Assembly (NCBI GenBank): GCA_026391515.1
Contig: JAPLEC010000107.1
Location: 1 to 6,805 of the forward strand
Source of the DNA: Bacteroidia bacterium
Lineage (GTDB): Bacteria; Bacteroidota; Bacteroidia; Bacteroidales; VadinHA17
DNA length: 6,805 nt
Direction of reading: 5' to 3'
A model generated the notes under the pieces. The model did not search any database, had not been told where the DNA came from, and saw nothing but the letters and a program-made list of their open reading frames with translations. Positions 1-6,270 of the stretch are shown here, piece by piece (positions within the stretch are counted from its first letter, which is position 1; every line of letters starts with the position of its first letter). The position numbers and the translations under genes are program-made.

Positions 1-1728
1 GAAGGTGTTATTTCAGTCTGGGACAACATAAACGGGAATGAACTTAAAAGTTTGAAGGGACACGATGGCGAAATAAAAAGTCTTTGTTTTTCACCTGATG
101 ATAAGACAATACTATCAGGAGGCATAGATAAAACTCTCAGACTATGGGATATAGCCACCGGGCTCCCCATCCGTACATTTACAGGACATATTCTTCCTGT
201 TACAGATGTAAAGTTCCATCCTTCTGGCAAATACCTGGTGTCATGCTCATATGACAACACTATCAAGTTTTGGAATATTGACAGCACAAAAGAAATCGCA
301 TCCTTTGTCTTTATAGATTCCCTGGATTACGTATTCTATACACCTGATAAATATTACGCTGCAACAAAAAATGGCGCAAAAGCCCTTGGCTGGGTAAAAG
401 GCACACAGGTCTGGAATTTCGACCAGTGGGATCTTCAGTATAATCGCCCGGATATTGTGTTTGGCAGAATGCCTGATCCCGACACAGCTATGATTAAGTT
501 GTATTATAAGGCTTATCAGAAACGTCTTAAGAAAATGAAATTCTCTGAGAGTATGTTTAAAACCGGTTTCCATACTCCTGAGATACAAATTGAAAAACAG
601 GCGCGGACAGCTCAGAATATGCTTGAACTGGATGTCTCAGCTATAGATACGCTTTATTCCATGGACCGCATTAACGTATGGGTTAATGATGTACCAGTGT
701 TTGGTATCAATGGCATCAGCCTGCGCAATGAAAAACAAAGCGCTGGCGTTCCGGTCAAAAAACAGATCTCCCTTGCACTAGATGAAGGAGATAATAAAAT
801 TGAAATATCAGTTCTTAATTCGGCAGGAGCAGAGTCGTTGAAGCAGACCGCCTATGCAAAAAATGAAAACCCTTCCGTGAAAAAGGATCTTTATTTTATT
901 GCTATAAGTTGTGCAGACTACAAGGATAACCGCTATAATCTGAAATATTCCGTAAAGGATGGCCGCGATATGGCAAAACAGTTTGCAGCTTCGGGAAGCG
1001 ACTTTACCAATATCTTCATAGATACACTGTTCAACAAAAATGTCACAAGGGAGAATGTTGCCGCACTAAAGGGAAAGCTTCTCAAAACGAAAGTTGACGA
1101 CGAGATAATACTATTTGCCAGTGGTCATGGACTCCTGGATGACAGCCTTGACTTTTACTTTGCCACATATGATATTGATTTCCGTCACCCGGAAAGTAGA
1201 GGGATATCTTTTGATGATTTCGAAAATATAATGGATAGCATTCCTGCAAGAAAAAAGGTTTTCCTGATGGATGTCTGTCACAGCGGAGAGGTGGATAAAG
1301 ATGAAATGGGTGGACTGACAGCTTCAAATGCTAAAAAAACCAGTGATATTACTTTCAGGGGAAATGTCAAAGAATATGAAACAAGGGGAGCTGACATGGC
1401 TACCCAGTCAGGTGTCTCTTTAAATAACTCATTTGAGCTGATGCAGGAGCTGTTTTCCGGCCTTGACAAGGGAACAGGAACAACTGTGATATCAGCTGCT
1501 GCCGGAAAAGGTTATGCTCTTGAATCGCCTCAGTGGGACAATGGAGTATTTACTTATTCAATCATAAACGGATTGAAGAACCATGCTGCTGATAGAAACA
1601 AGGATGGGACTATTTCGATTTCAGAATTAAAAGATTATTCTATCAAAGAGGTGCAGCTCCTTACAGATGGTCAGCAGAAACCCACAGCCAGGAGAGAATC
1701 AATCAATTATGACTGGAAGATATGGTAG
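1..1728 (+). CDS. WD40-repeat/caspase (peptidase C14) fusion protein, 5' end missing
   Basis: The frame is open from base 1 and ends at TAG 1726-1728, so the start is outside the window. The in-frame TTG at 52 lies inside a WD40 blade and is not the start. Numbered by window codons: a partial blade ending near 16-20 (SVWD), full blades at about 21-60 and 61-100 (GH...LWD and GH...FWN patterns), then a degenerate closing blade that runs into YNRPDIVFGRM, a stretch I recognise from Bacteroidota WD40-caspase proteins. Codons about 200-290 look like a beta-sandwich linker (INVWVNDVPVFGINGISLR). The caspase fold starts near 296; the catalytic His is in SGHG (codon 376) and the Cys in DVCHSG (codon 426). 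An EF-hand-like loop, DRNKDGTISISE, lies at 531-542. No membrane helix is visible. Caspase-type peptidases cleave after Arg/Lys or Asp; the substrate here is unknown. Cell location is undetermined because the N-terminus is absent. The domain call is firm; the biological role is not. Confidence 0.93.
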   Translation, partial: EGVISVWDNINGNELKSLKGHDGEIKSLCFSPDDKTILSGGIDKTLRLWDIATGLPIRTFTGHILPVTDVKFHPSGKYLVSCSYDNTIKFWNIDSTKEIASFVFIDSLDYVFYTPDKYYAATKNGAKALGWVKGTQVWNFDQWDLQYNRPDIVFGRMPDPDTAMIKLYYKAYQKRLKKMKFSESMFKTGFHTPEIQIEKQARTAQNMLELDVSAIDTLYSMDRINVWVNDVPVFGINGISLRNEKQSAGVPVKKQISLALDEGDNKIEISVLNSAGAESLKQTAYAKNENPSVKKDLYFIAISCADYKDNRYNLKYSVKDGRDMAKQFAASGSDFTNIFIDTLFNKNVTRENVAALKGKLLKTKVDDEIILFASGHGLLDDSLDFYFATYDIDFRHPESRGISFDDFENIMDSIPARKKVFLMDVCHSGEVDKDEMGGLTASNAKKTSDITFRGNVKEYETRGADMATQSGVSLNNSFELMQELFSGLDKGTGTTVISAAAGKGYALESPQWDNGVFTYSIINGLKNHAADRNKDGTISISELKDYSIKEVQLLTDGQQKPTARRESINYDWKIW

Positions 1729-1752
1729 CAGTAAATTATTTTAAACAGTTAA

Positions 1753-1878
1753 TCTTTTATACAACGCACAGAAAAACCGCTTGACTTATTTGGGCTAATC
1801 GGTACACTGGGAGGGCTGGGGTTTGTTATTTACGGCCTCTTTTTTTATTCAAAAGAGAAACATAACACGTCAAAATAA
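1753..1878 (+). pseudogene. Remnant of a membrane protein, resembling the C-terminal tail of a family-2 glycosyltransferase
   Basis: Between the stop codons at 1750-1752 and 1876-1878 there is a 41-codon open stretch with no ATG, GTG or TTG start in frame. Its translation contains FIQRTEKPLDLFGLIG followed by a glycine-rich hydrophobic helix (about 1789-1848) and a basic tail, YSKEKHNTSK. The pattern F-x-x-R-x-x-x-(K/R)PL-x-x-FG, then a membrane helix, is typical of the end of dolichyl-phosphate-mannose-synthase-like GT2 enzymes. I infer a decayed gene of which only the tail survives. It lies in the same frame as the caspase gene but is separated from it by three stops (1726, 1732, 1750), so a lost C-terminal membrane anchor of the caspase is a weaker alternative. 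It overlaps the last 9 bases of the convergent lipoprotein gene. Confidence 0.4.
1837..1857. terminator. Weak AT-rich hairpin between convergent genes
   Basis: CTCTTTT (1837-1843) and AAAAGAG (1851-1857) form a perfect 7-bp stem with a 7-base loop. The stem holds only two G-C pairs and has no T tract immediately after it on either strand. It sits between the caspase stop and the convergent lipoprotein stop, where a bidirectional terminator would be expected. It is the best candidate there but a poor match to an intrinsic terminator. Confidence 0.2.
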
Positions 1879-3261
1879 TACTCTGCAAATATCCTCATAT
1901 GTCTTTAATGTTTCAGGATACACGTTAATTGTAAATGTATATTCACCAGAAATCCGTGTGACTTTTTCGAAATCAGCTGCTTTCAGATATGCCAATTTAT
2001 TATCCCTTGTAATACCCCACAATATATTTTCTTTTTGCGGATTAAATTTAATTTTAGTTTTATAACGGAAAATTGCATTTCTTCCTTTTTCTACTAAAAC
2101 AACGTTATTTAATATTATTTCATTCCCTTTTGTGTCTTTGTACTTTGGAAGTAATTCAGCTCCCTGCGGGTATGCAGTCGGGGAATCACAATTTATAAAT
2201 CCGAATCCGCTTATTTCCAATGTTCTTGTTATCTTTTCTTCTCCGGTAAGATTAGTTACTTCGGTTTTATTAAATAAATCAATTAATCCTAAATCAACAT
2301 ATTTTTGTTTTACATCAAAATAATTTTCCCATTTGAGTTCCACATCTTTTTTCATTTTATCGCGCTTTGCAAATAAGGTTTTATACTTGCTCTGGTAAAC
2401 CTTAATGGCATTATCATAATCAATCCCCTCTTTAAATGACAGATAGCAATTACAGCTATCTTCTTTATGCGCGCCATAAGCATCAAAAACAAAAATCACA
2501 TTAAATATTCCCTTACCTGAATCTTTAACTTTTATTTCCGTACCGCTAAATCCATGATATTTATTATCAACCGGCTCAAAAAGTACATTCTTGTAAATAT
2601 TTAATTCCGGATATCTGCTTGTTAAATCACTTACTTTAAATGCAAATTGTCCTGCTTTTTTTGGCATTGGAGGAATTTGAGGCAATGAGGCTATGATTTT
2701 TTTGTAATCGGCAGTTTCAACTTTATCTTTACCCAAAAAGTTCCATTTGCCTGTAACTGTATCAAGCCGGTAAACATTGTATTCATTACCTTTTTGAAAA
2801 CTATTCATCTGAACCTGAATTTTGTTTTGCGGGTTTGGAAAAACATGTTGTCCATCAGAAGAAGCATTGATTTCAATCATACCAGCTGTTTCAAAAACCT
2901 GCTCTATGCCTGCACTGTCATATACCATTGGTATTCCACCAAGATAAACATCAAACGCATTGGTGAATTCTCTGTAGGTCAGTTCAACATTGCCTTTTAC
3001 AGGTTTCCCTTCATTATCAAGAAAAGCATTTTCAGGTATTATTATTTTACTTCCTGTCTTATAAGATAAAATGGTATCATTTCCGGCACCTACCTGGTAT
3101 GTGGTATTTTCAATCCGGATATCGCGGAAAGGGACAAAGAAAATACTTTCAACTGCAGACACTATCTCTGCCTTTTTTTTATTCCTGTTGTTACAACCAA
3201 CAGCTATAATTGTAATCATGAAAACATAAAAAAAATATTCCATTCTGTTTTTAGTGTTCAT
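1870..3261 (-). CDS. Predicted lipoprotein of unknown function with IPENAF and INCD motifs
   Basis: The product has 463 residues. Residues 1-23 form a lipoprotein signal: Lys4 and Arg6, a hydrophobic core (FFYVFMITIIA), then AVGC with the lipidated Cys at 23. The ATG at 3261 is preferred over the ATG at 3243 because only the longer form supplies the basic n-region. The residues after Cys23 are basic (NNRNKKK), not the acidic signal linked to surface export in Bacteroidota, so a periplasm-facing anchor is more likely (inference). Residues about 70-152 contain IIIPENAF, GGIPMVYD and FETAGMIEI, a beta-rich pattern seen in unnamed Bacteroidota exported proteins and loosely reminiscent of ZU5 domains. 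A Lys-rich helical stretch lies at about 285-325, and a second beta-rich unit begins at SGFGFINCD (351-359). A CNC pair is at 270-272. I cannot assign a function. It follows the FecR-like gene on the same strand after 149 bp and could share its transcript. Confidence 0.88.
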   Translation of the reverse strand: MNTKNRMEYFFYVFMITIIAVGCNNRNKKKAEIVSAVESIFFVPFRDIRIENTTYQVGAGNDTILSYKTGSKIIIPENAFLDNEGKPVKGNVELTYREFTNAFDVYLGGIPMVYDSAGIEQVFETAGMIEINASSDGQHVFPNPQNKIQVQMNSFQKGNEYNVYRLDTVTGKWNFLGKDKVETADYKKIIASLPQIPPMPKKAGQFAFKVSDLTSRYPELNIYKNVLFEPVDNKYHGFSGTEIKVKDSGKGIFNVIFVFDAYGAHKEDSCNCYLSFKEGIDYDNAIKVYQSKYKTLFAKRDKMKKDVELKWENYFDVKQKYVDLGLIDLFNKTEVTNLTGEEKITRTLEISGFGFINCDSPTAYPQGAELLPKYKDTKGNEIILNNVVLVEKGRNAIFRYKTKIKFNPQKENILWGITRDNKLAYLKAADFEKVTRISGEYTFTINVYPETLKTYEDICRVLF

Positions 3262-3284
3262 ATTTTTGGTTTTTAAGTTTGAGT

Positions 3285-3296
3285 ATAGCGATAGCG
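3285..3296. repeat. Tandem hexamer ATAGCG x2
   Basis: Two perfect head-to-tail copies of ATAGCG lie in the 149-bp gap between the FecR-like and lipoprotein genes, 24 bp upstream of the lipoprotein start. Two copies are too few to call a satellite. The position would fit a regulatory site or a contracted microsatellite, but chance is possible. Confidence 0.35.
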
Positions 3297-3326
3297 TGTA
3301 TGTGTAATCCTGACCAGCGAACAGAA

Positions 3327-3339
3327 GAAGTTCAACTTC
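3327..3339. promoter_or_regulatory. Short perfect palindrome upstream of the lipoprotein gene, possible operator
   Basis: GAAGTT-C-AACTTC is a 13-bp palindrome with 6-bp arms, 66 bp upstream of the lipoprotein start codon. It could bind a dimeric regulator or form a small hairpin in the intergenic RNA. Arms this short arise by chance in a window this long. I saw no convincing Bacteroidota promoter (TTTG plus TAnnTTTG) properly spaced around it. The rest of the 3262-3410 gap holds nothing else I can support. Confidence 0.2.
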
Positions 3340-3410
3340 ATAAGATTATGGGTTTTAGGTTTTCAACCATCTATGCAAAACAAGGTTACATAAAGAAATT
3401 GTCTTTGCCT

Positions 3411-4466
3411 TTATTTCTCCCACCACCTTTCTATTGTTGTTAAGTCAATCTTTTTCGGGTCAGAAAGGATACCGTCTTTTGTGACAATGGCTTTGTATCC
3501 TGCATTAACTATAATTGTATTTCCTTCTTTTATCCCTTTCATTTCAACACTTCCTTCAATAACGATCAACTCTGTCCCCTTTTCTTCATCGTTATAAACA
3601 AGGAACTGGGTTGCCCTAACTGCCACTGCACATGCTGGAGTTCTGACTTCGAATTTTTTCGTAATATATTCTTTAGTGTGTTTCTTTATAGAGTCATACT
3701 CATCCACCATTTTCTTTTTAAATTCATCTTTAACTGTTTTTAAATCTTCTTTGTATGCATTTATCTTCTCTTCCATCGTAGCCTGATAATTTTCCAGTTT
3801 TTCAACATTGAAATTGACCTGTCCTTTAATCATGTTCATTACCTGTGTGCCTGCTTCATCTTCTTCTATCTTTACCTGAGAATATGGTCCGATATTCATA
3901 GTTCCTCTGCCATCAAGAAATTGGAGATCGATGCTACTGTTCTCATAAGTCGAGACTTCATCGCCCGTTTCAAGAAAGCTTTTTTGGTTTTTTTCAAAAG
4001 TGAAGTGTTCACCATTTTTTTTCTGTATGGATACACGACCTGAGTAGTTAGTAATTACTGATTTTATCTTCTGAGGATTTGACAGTGATTTTGAAAATTC
4101 ATTTTTTACGGTTGCAAGGGCTAATTCAACTCTTTTTTGATTCTCTTCTGATGATTTCTTCATCTCTGAATTTTTCTCTTTTGCAGCCTTTGCTCTGGCC
4201 ATTGCATCACTGGCAATCTTTTCAGCTTCAACATTGCGATTCTCTCTTGCAACCTTTATAATGTTTCCAGAATTACTAATTGTTTTGTCACATTTTTGAA
4301 TAGCACTTTCGCATTTCTGAATATCTGCTGTTGCATCGGCCCGCATTTTCTCAAGCTTGAATATAACACTCAGCAGAAGATCGCTTTTTTCAGAATTTGA
4401 TACCTGTGCCTGAGAAATAGAAAACAAACCAAGTGAAACAATAATAATAATTATAGATTTTTTCAT
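3411..4466 (-). CDS. Secreted FecR-like domain protein with coiled-coil insertion
   Basis: The product has 351 residues. Residues 1-20 are a Sec signal peptide (MKK, a poly-Ile core, SQA before Gln21) with no lipobox. Residues about 22-125 are a charged helix or coiled coil with Cys52 and Cys59 seven residues apart. Residues about 135-222 match the first half of a FecR domain: SGRVSIQKKNGE, LETGDEVSTYENSSIDLQF, then IKGQVNFNV. A Lys/Glu-rich helix at about 223-272 interrupts the fold. The second half follows: FEVRTPACAVAVRATQF and TELIVIEGSVEMKG. The usual VRGT is VRAT here. FecR domains in anti-sigma regulators sit in the periplasm below TonB receptors, but this protein has no cytoplasmic anti-sigma N-terminus and no sigma-factor or receptor gene beside it, so it is probably not a classic FecR. 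It lies 10 bp downstream of the TPR-PDZ gene and is probably co-transcribed with it. A role in an envelope complex is inferred. Confidence 0.88.
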   Translation of the reverse strand: MKKSIIIIIVSLGLFSISQAQVSNSEKSDLLLSVIFKLEKMRADATADIQKCESAIQKCDKTISNSGNIIKVARENRNVEAEKIASDAMARAKAAKEKNSEMKKSSEENQKRVELALATVKNEFSKSLSNPQKIKSVITNYSGRVSIQKKNGEHFTFEKNQKSFLETGDEVSTYENSSIDLQFLDGRGTMNIGPYSQVKIEEDEAGTQVMNMIKGQVNFNVEKLENYQATMEEKINAYKEDLKTVKDEFKKKMVDEYDSIKKHTKEYITKKFEVRTPACAVAVRATQFLVYNDEEKGTELIVIEGSVEMKGIKEGNTIIVNAGYKAIVTKDGILSDPKKIDLTTIERWWEK

Positions 4467-4471
4467 CGTAA

Positions 4472-4474
4472 CCT
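4472..4474 (-). promoter_or_regulatory. Possible ribosome binding site of the FecR-like gene
   Basis: AGG in GCAGGTTACG lies 5 bases before the ATG at 4466, within the 10-bp gap after the TAA of the TPR-PDZ gene. The other two visible starts on this strand have no such motif, as is usual in Bacteroidota. It supports the chosen start and close coupling to the upstream gene, but three bases is weak evidence. Confidence 0.3.
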
Positions 4475-4476
4475 GC

Positions 4477-6261
4477 TTATAATTCTTTTTCTATCAGAAA
4501 TTCCCATTTGATAATCTCATCCTTAAGTACCCTGGAGTTAGGGGTGTCAGGCTCTGCCTGAAGATATATCTTCATATAACGTATAGCCGACGGGTATTTT
4601 TTCAACTCACCATCCACAAGGGCGATGTTATAATATAGCTTTGCGACATAAGGCGCAATCTGAATAGCCTTCTTAAATTCTGAGACTGCTTGTTCAAAGT
4701 CGCCCTCTTTTACCAGCATTTCTGCTCTTATTGCATTTTTCCTTGCATCCTCAGGAAGCTCAGAGAGTAAAGGATTACTTCTGATCATACTGAACATATT
4801 ATCAAGAATTGCCTGTGTTTCAGTATCATCTGCTATTTTCAAGGCAATAGAAAGTTCTGATAAAGCCTCTTTATACTGATTCTTTGATTTAAATAAGCTT
4901 GCCTTATCTCTGTGTTCTTTTACCAGGGATTTGAATGTTTGCAGCAATACAATACGGTTATTCATTAGCGGGATATTCTTTGAAGATAAATCCTCTTCCG
5001 GCATTAAGAGATAGACATTTATAGCCTCATTTATCCTGCCGTTTTTTGCATATGCGGTTGCCTCGAGCAAGCTGGCTTCCGGACTATCTTTTATCTGAGA
5101 TAGAAGTTTGACAGATTTAATGGACGATGCCAGCCGGGCATCATTTAAAGCCTCATTAAAGTTTCCCATTTGTCTGTATATAATGCTGCGTAATCCCAGG
5201 CTTGAAGCTGCTGCTTTCTGCACAATTTTTTCTCTGACAATAGACTGTTTTATTATCTTCTTTGACCTCTCGATCGTTAAATTAACCTTCGAACCTGCAA
5301 CTCCTGTACATCCTGAATTAATTTTTTCAAGATTCCATGCCTTGGTTGATTTCCCGTCAATCTCTATTATTTTATCGCCAATTTGCATATCTGCCTTTTT
5401 TGCAGGTCCCGGGTCATTAATCTCTTTAACAACCGGATAATAATTTATAATGTCGAAGCTTATCCCAATACCACCTTGAATAGTCCATAGTTCTATAGCC
5501 TTATTTATTGGAACAAGGGCATTATCATAACTGCCCATTTTGTAATATGCTTCGGAAAGATAAAAATAATAGACCGGCACGGATGGTGCAGTTTCTATTG
5601 CCTTTTTATATGCTGCTGCTGCTTCGTTGTAAGCGTTTTTCTCCATAAGAAGACCCCCCATCCAATCATAAGCATTTTCATTTTTAGGATTTATTTCGAT
5701 TGATTTTTTTAGCGCCTTTATCGCCTCATCGTACTGCTTTTTCCTGCCATATGCAGCCCCGAGCGATATATAGCCATCAGCATTATCAGGTTTTAGCTCT
5801 ATCGCCCTTTTGGCTGCTGTTATTGCTTCGTCATACTGTTTGTTTTCTCTGTAATACCTCGATAGCCTTACAAAGTTTTTGGAACTATCAGGTTCGAGTT
5901 CTATCATCTTCTTTATAGATGAGATAGCCAAATCAAGCTGTCCAAGATTATCGTATGCTATTGCTAAAAAAGACCATGCATTCTCTTTATTCTTAGCGTG
6001 TGGTAGATTAATACCCTTTTTGAGTGATTCGACAGCTTCCTGGTATTGTCCATTATTGTCATAAGCATAACCTAACCACCTATAATAGTCTCCATCCTGA
6101 GGAGCTAATTTTGTGCATTCTATAAAAAAGGGAATTGCATTGCTGTATTCACCTTTTAGATATGCTGCATGCCCCTTTTCAAATTGTTTACCCTGACTTA
6201 ATGCGCTATTGCATAATATTACCAAAATTACTGTTATGAATAAAATCCTTAGTTTTTTCAT
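4477..6261 (-). CDS. Secreted TPR protein with a central PDZ domain (TPR-PDZ-TPR)
   Basis: The product has 594 residues. Residues 1 to about 23 form a Sec signal peptide (MKKLR, a hydrophobic core, SALSQ) with no lipobox. Residues about 25-260 hold seven TPR motifs; five begin at 93, 127, 161, 195 and 229, an exact 34-residue period, with typical QYDEAI...AIELKP ends. A PDZ domain occupies about 263-333 (bases 5263-5475): GGIGISF as the peptide-binding loop, then DPGPAKKADMQIGDKIIEIDGKS, as in CtpA/HtrA-type PDZ domains. No protease domain follows. Instead, more divergent TPRs lie at about 354-383, 393-420, 446-477, 507-537 and 538-571. PDZ domains of this kind bind C-terminal tails of proteins and TPR arrays act as scaffolds, so a periplasmic adaptor is inferred; no catalytic site is visible. 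It starts 9 bp after the coiled-coil gene and ends 10 bp before the FecR-like gene, consistent with one operon. Confidence 0.93.
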   Translation of the reverse strand: MKKLRILFITVILVILCNSALSQGKQFEKGHAAYLKGEYSNAIPFFIECTKLAPQDGDYYRWLGYAYDNNGQYQEAVESLKKGINLPHAKNKENAWSFLAIAYDNLGQLDLAISSIKKMIELEPDSSKNFVRLSRYYRENKQYDEAITAAKRAIELKPDNADGYISLGAAYGRKKQYDEAIKALKKSIEINPKNENAYDWMGGLLMEKNAYNEAAAAYKKAIETAPSVPVYYFYLSEAYYKMGSYDNALVPINKAIELWTIQGGIGISFDIINYYPVVKEINDPGPAKKADMQIGDKIIEIDGKSTKAWNLEKINSGCTGVAGSKVNLTIERSKKIIKQSIVREKIVQKAAASSLGLRSIIYRQMGNFNEALNDARLASSIKSVKLLSQIKDSPEASLLEATAYAKNGRINEAINVYLLMPEEDLSSKNIPLMNNRIVLLQTFKSLVKEHRDKASLFKSKNQYKEALSELSIALKIADDTETQAILDNMFSMIRSNPLLSELPEDARKNAIRAEMLVKEGDFEQAVSEFKKAIQIAPYVAKLYYNIALVDGELKKYPSAIRYMKIYLQAEPDTPNSRVLKDEIIKWEFLIEKEL

Positions 6262-6270
6262 TTGTTCATA

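Noticed and set aside
52..54. TTG as the start codon of the caspase gene
   Set aside because: The 17 codons before it are open and encode the end of another WD40 blade (VISVWD), so the gene continues off the left edge.
247..588. Minus-strand open frame of 113 codons
   Set aside because: It lies opposite the WD40/linker part of the caspase gene, whose motifs fix the coding strand.
1811..1846. GAGGGC...GGCCTC plus seven T's as an intrinsic terminator after the caspase gene
   Set aside because: The 6-bp stem has a mismatch and a loop of about 17 bases, so it would be unstable; the AT-rich hairpin at 1837-1857 is listed instead at low confidence.
3358..3368. GGTTTTCAACC hairpin after the FecR-like gene as a terminator
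   Set aside because: The stem is only 4 bp with a 3-base loop and no T tract follows on the minus strand.
3375..3382. TTGTTTTG on the minus strand as a Bacteroidota -7 promoter element
   Set aside because: It misses the TA of TAnnTTTG and has no properly spaced TTTG element upstream.
5108..5440. Plus-strand open frame of 110 codons
   Set aside because: It is antisense to the PDZ region of the well-supported TPR-PDZ gene and its translation shows no domain or periodic pattern.
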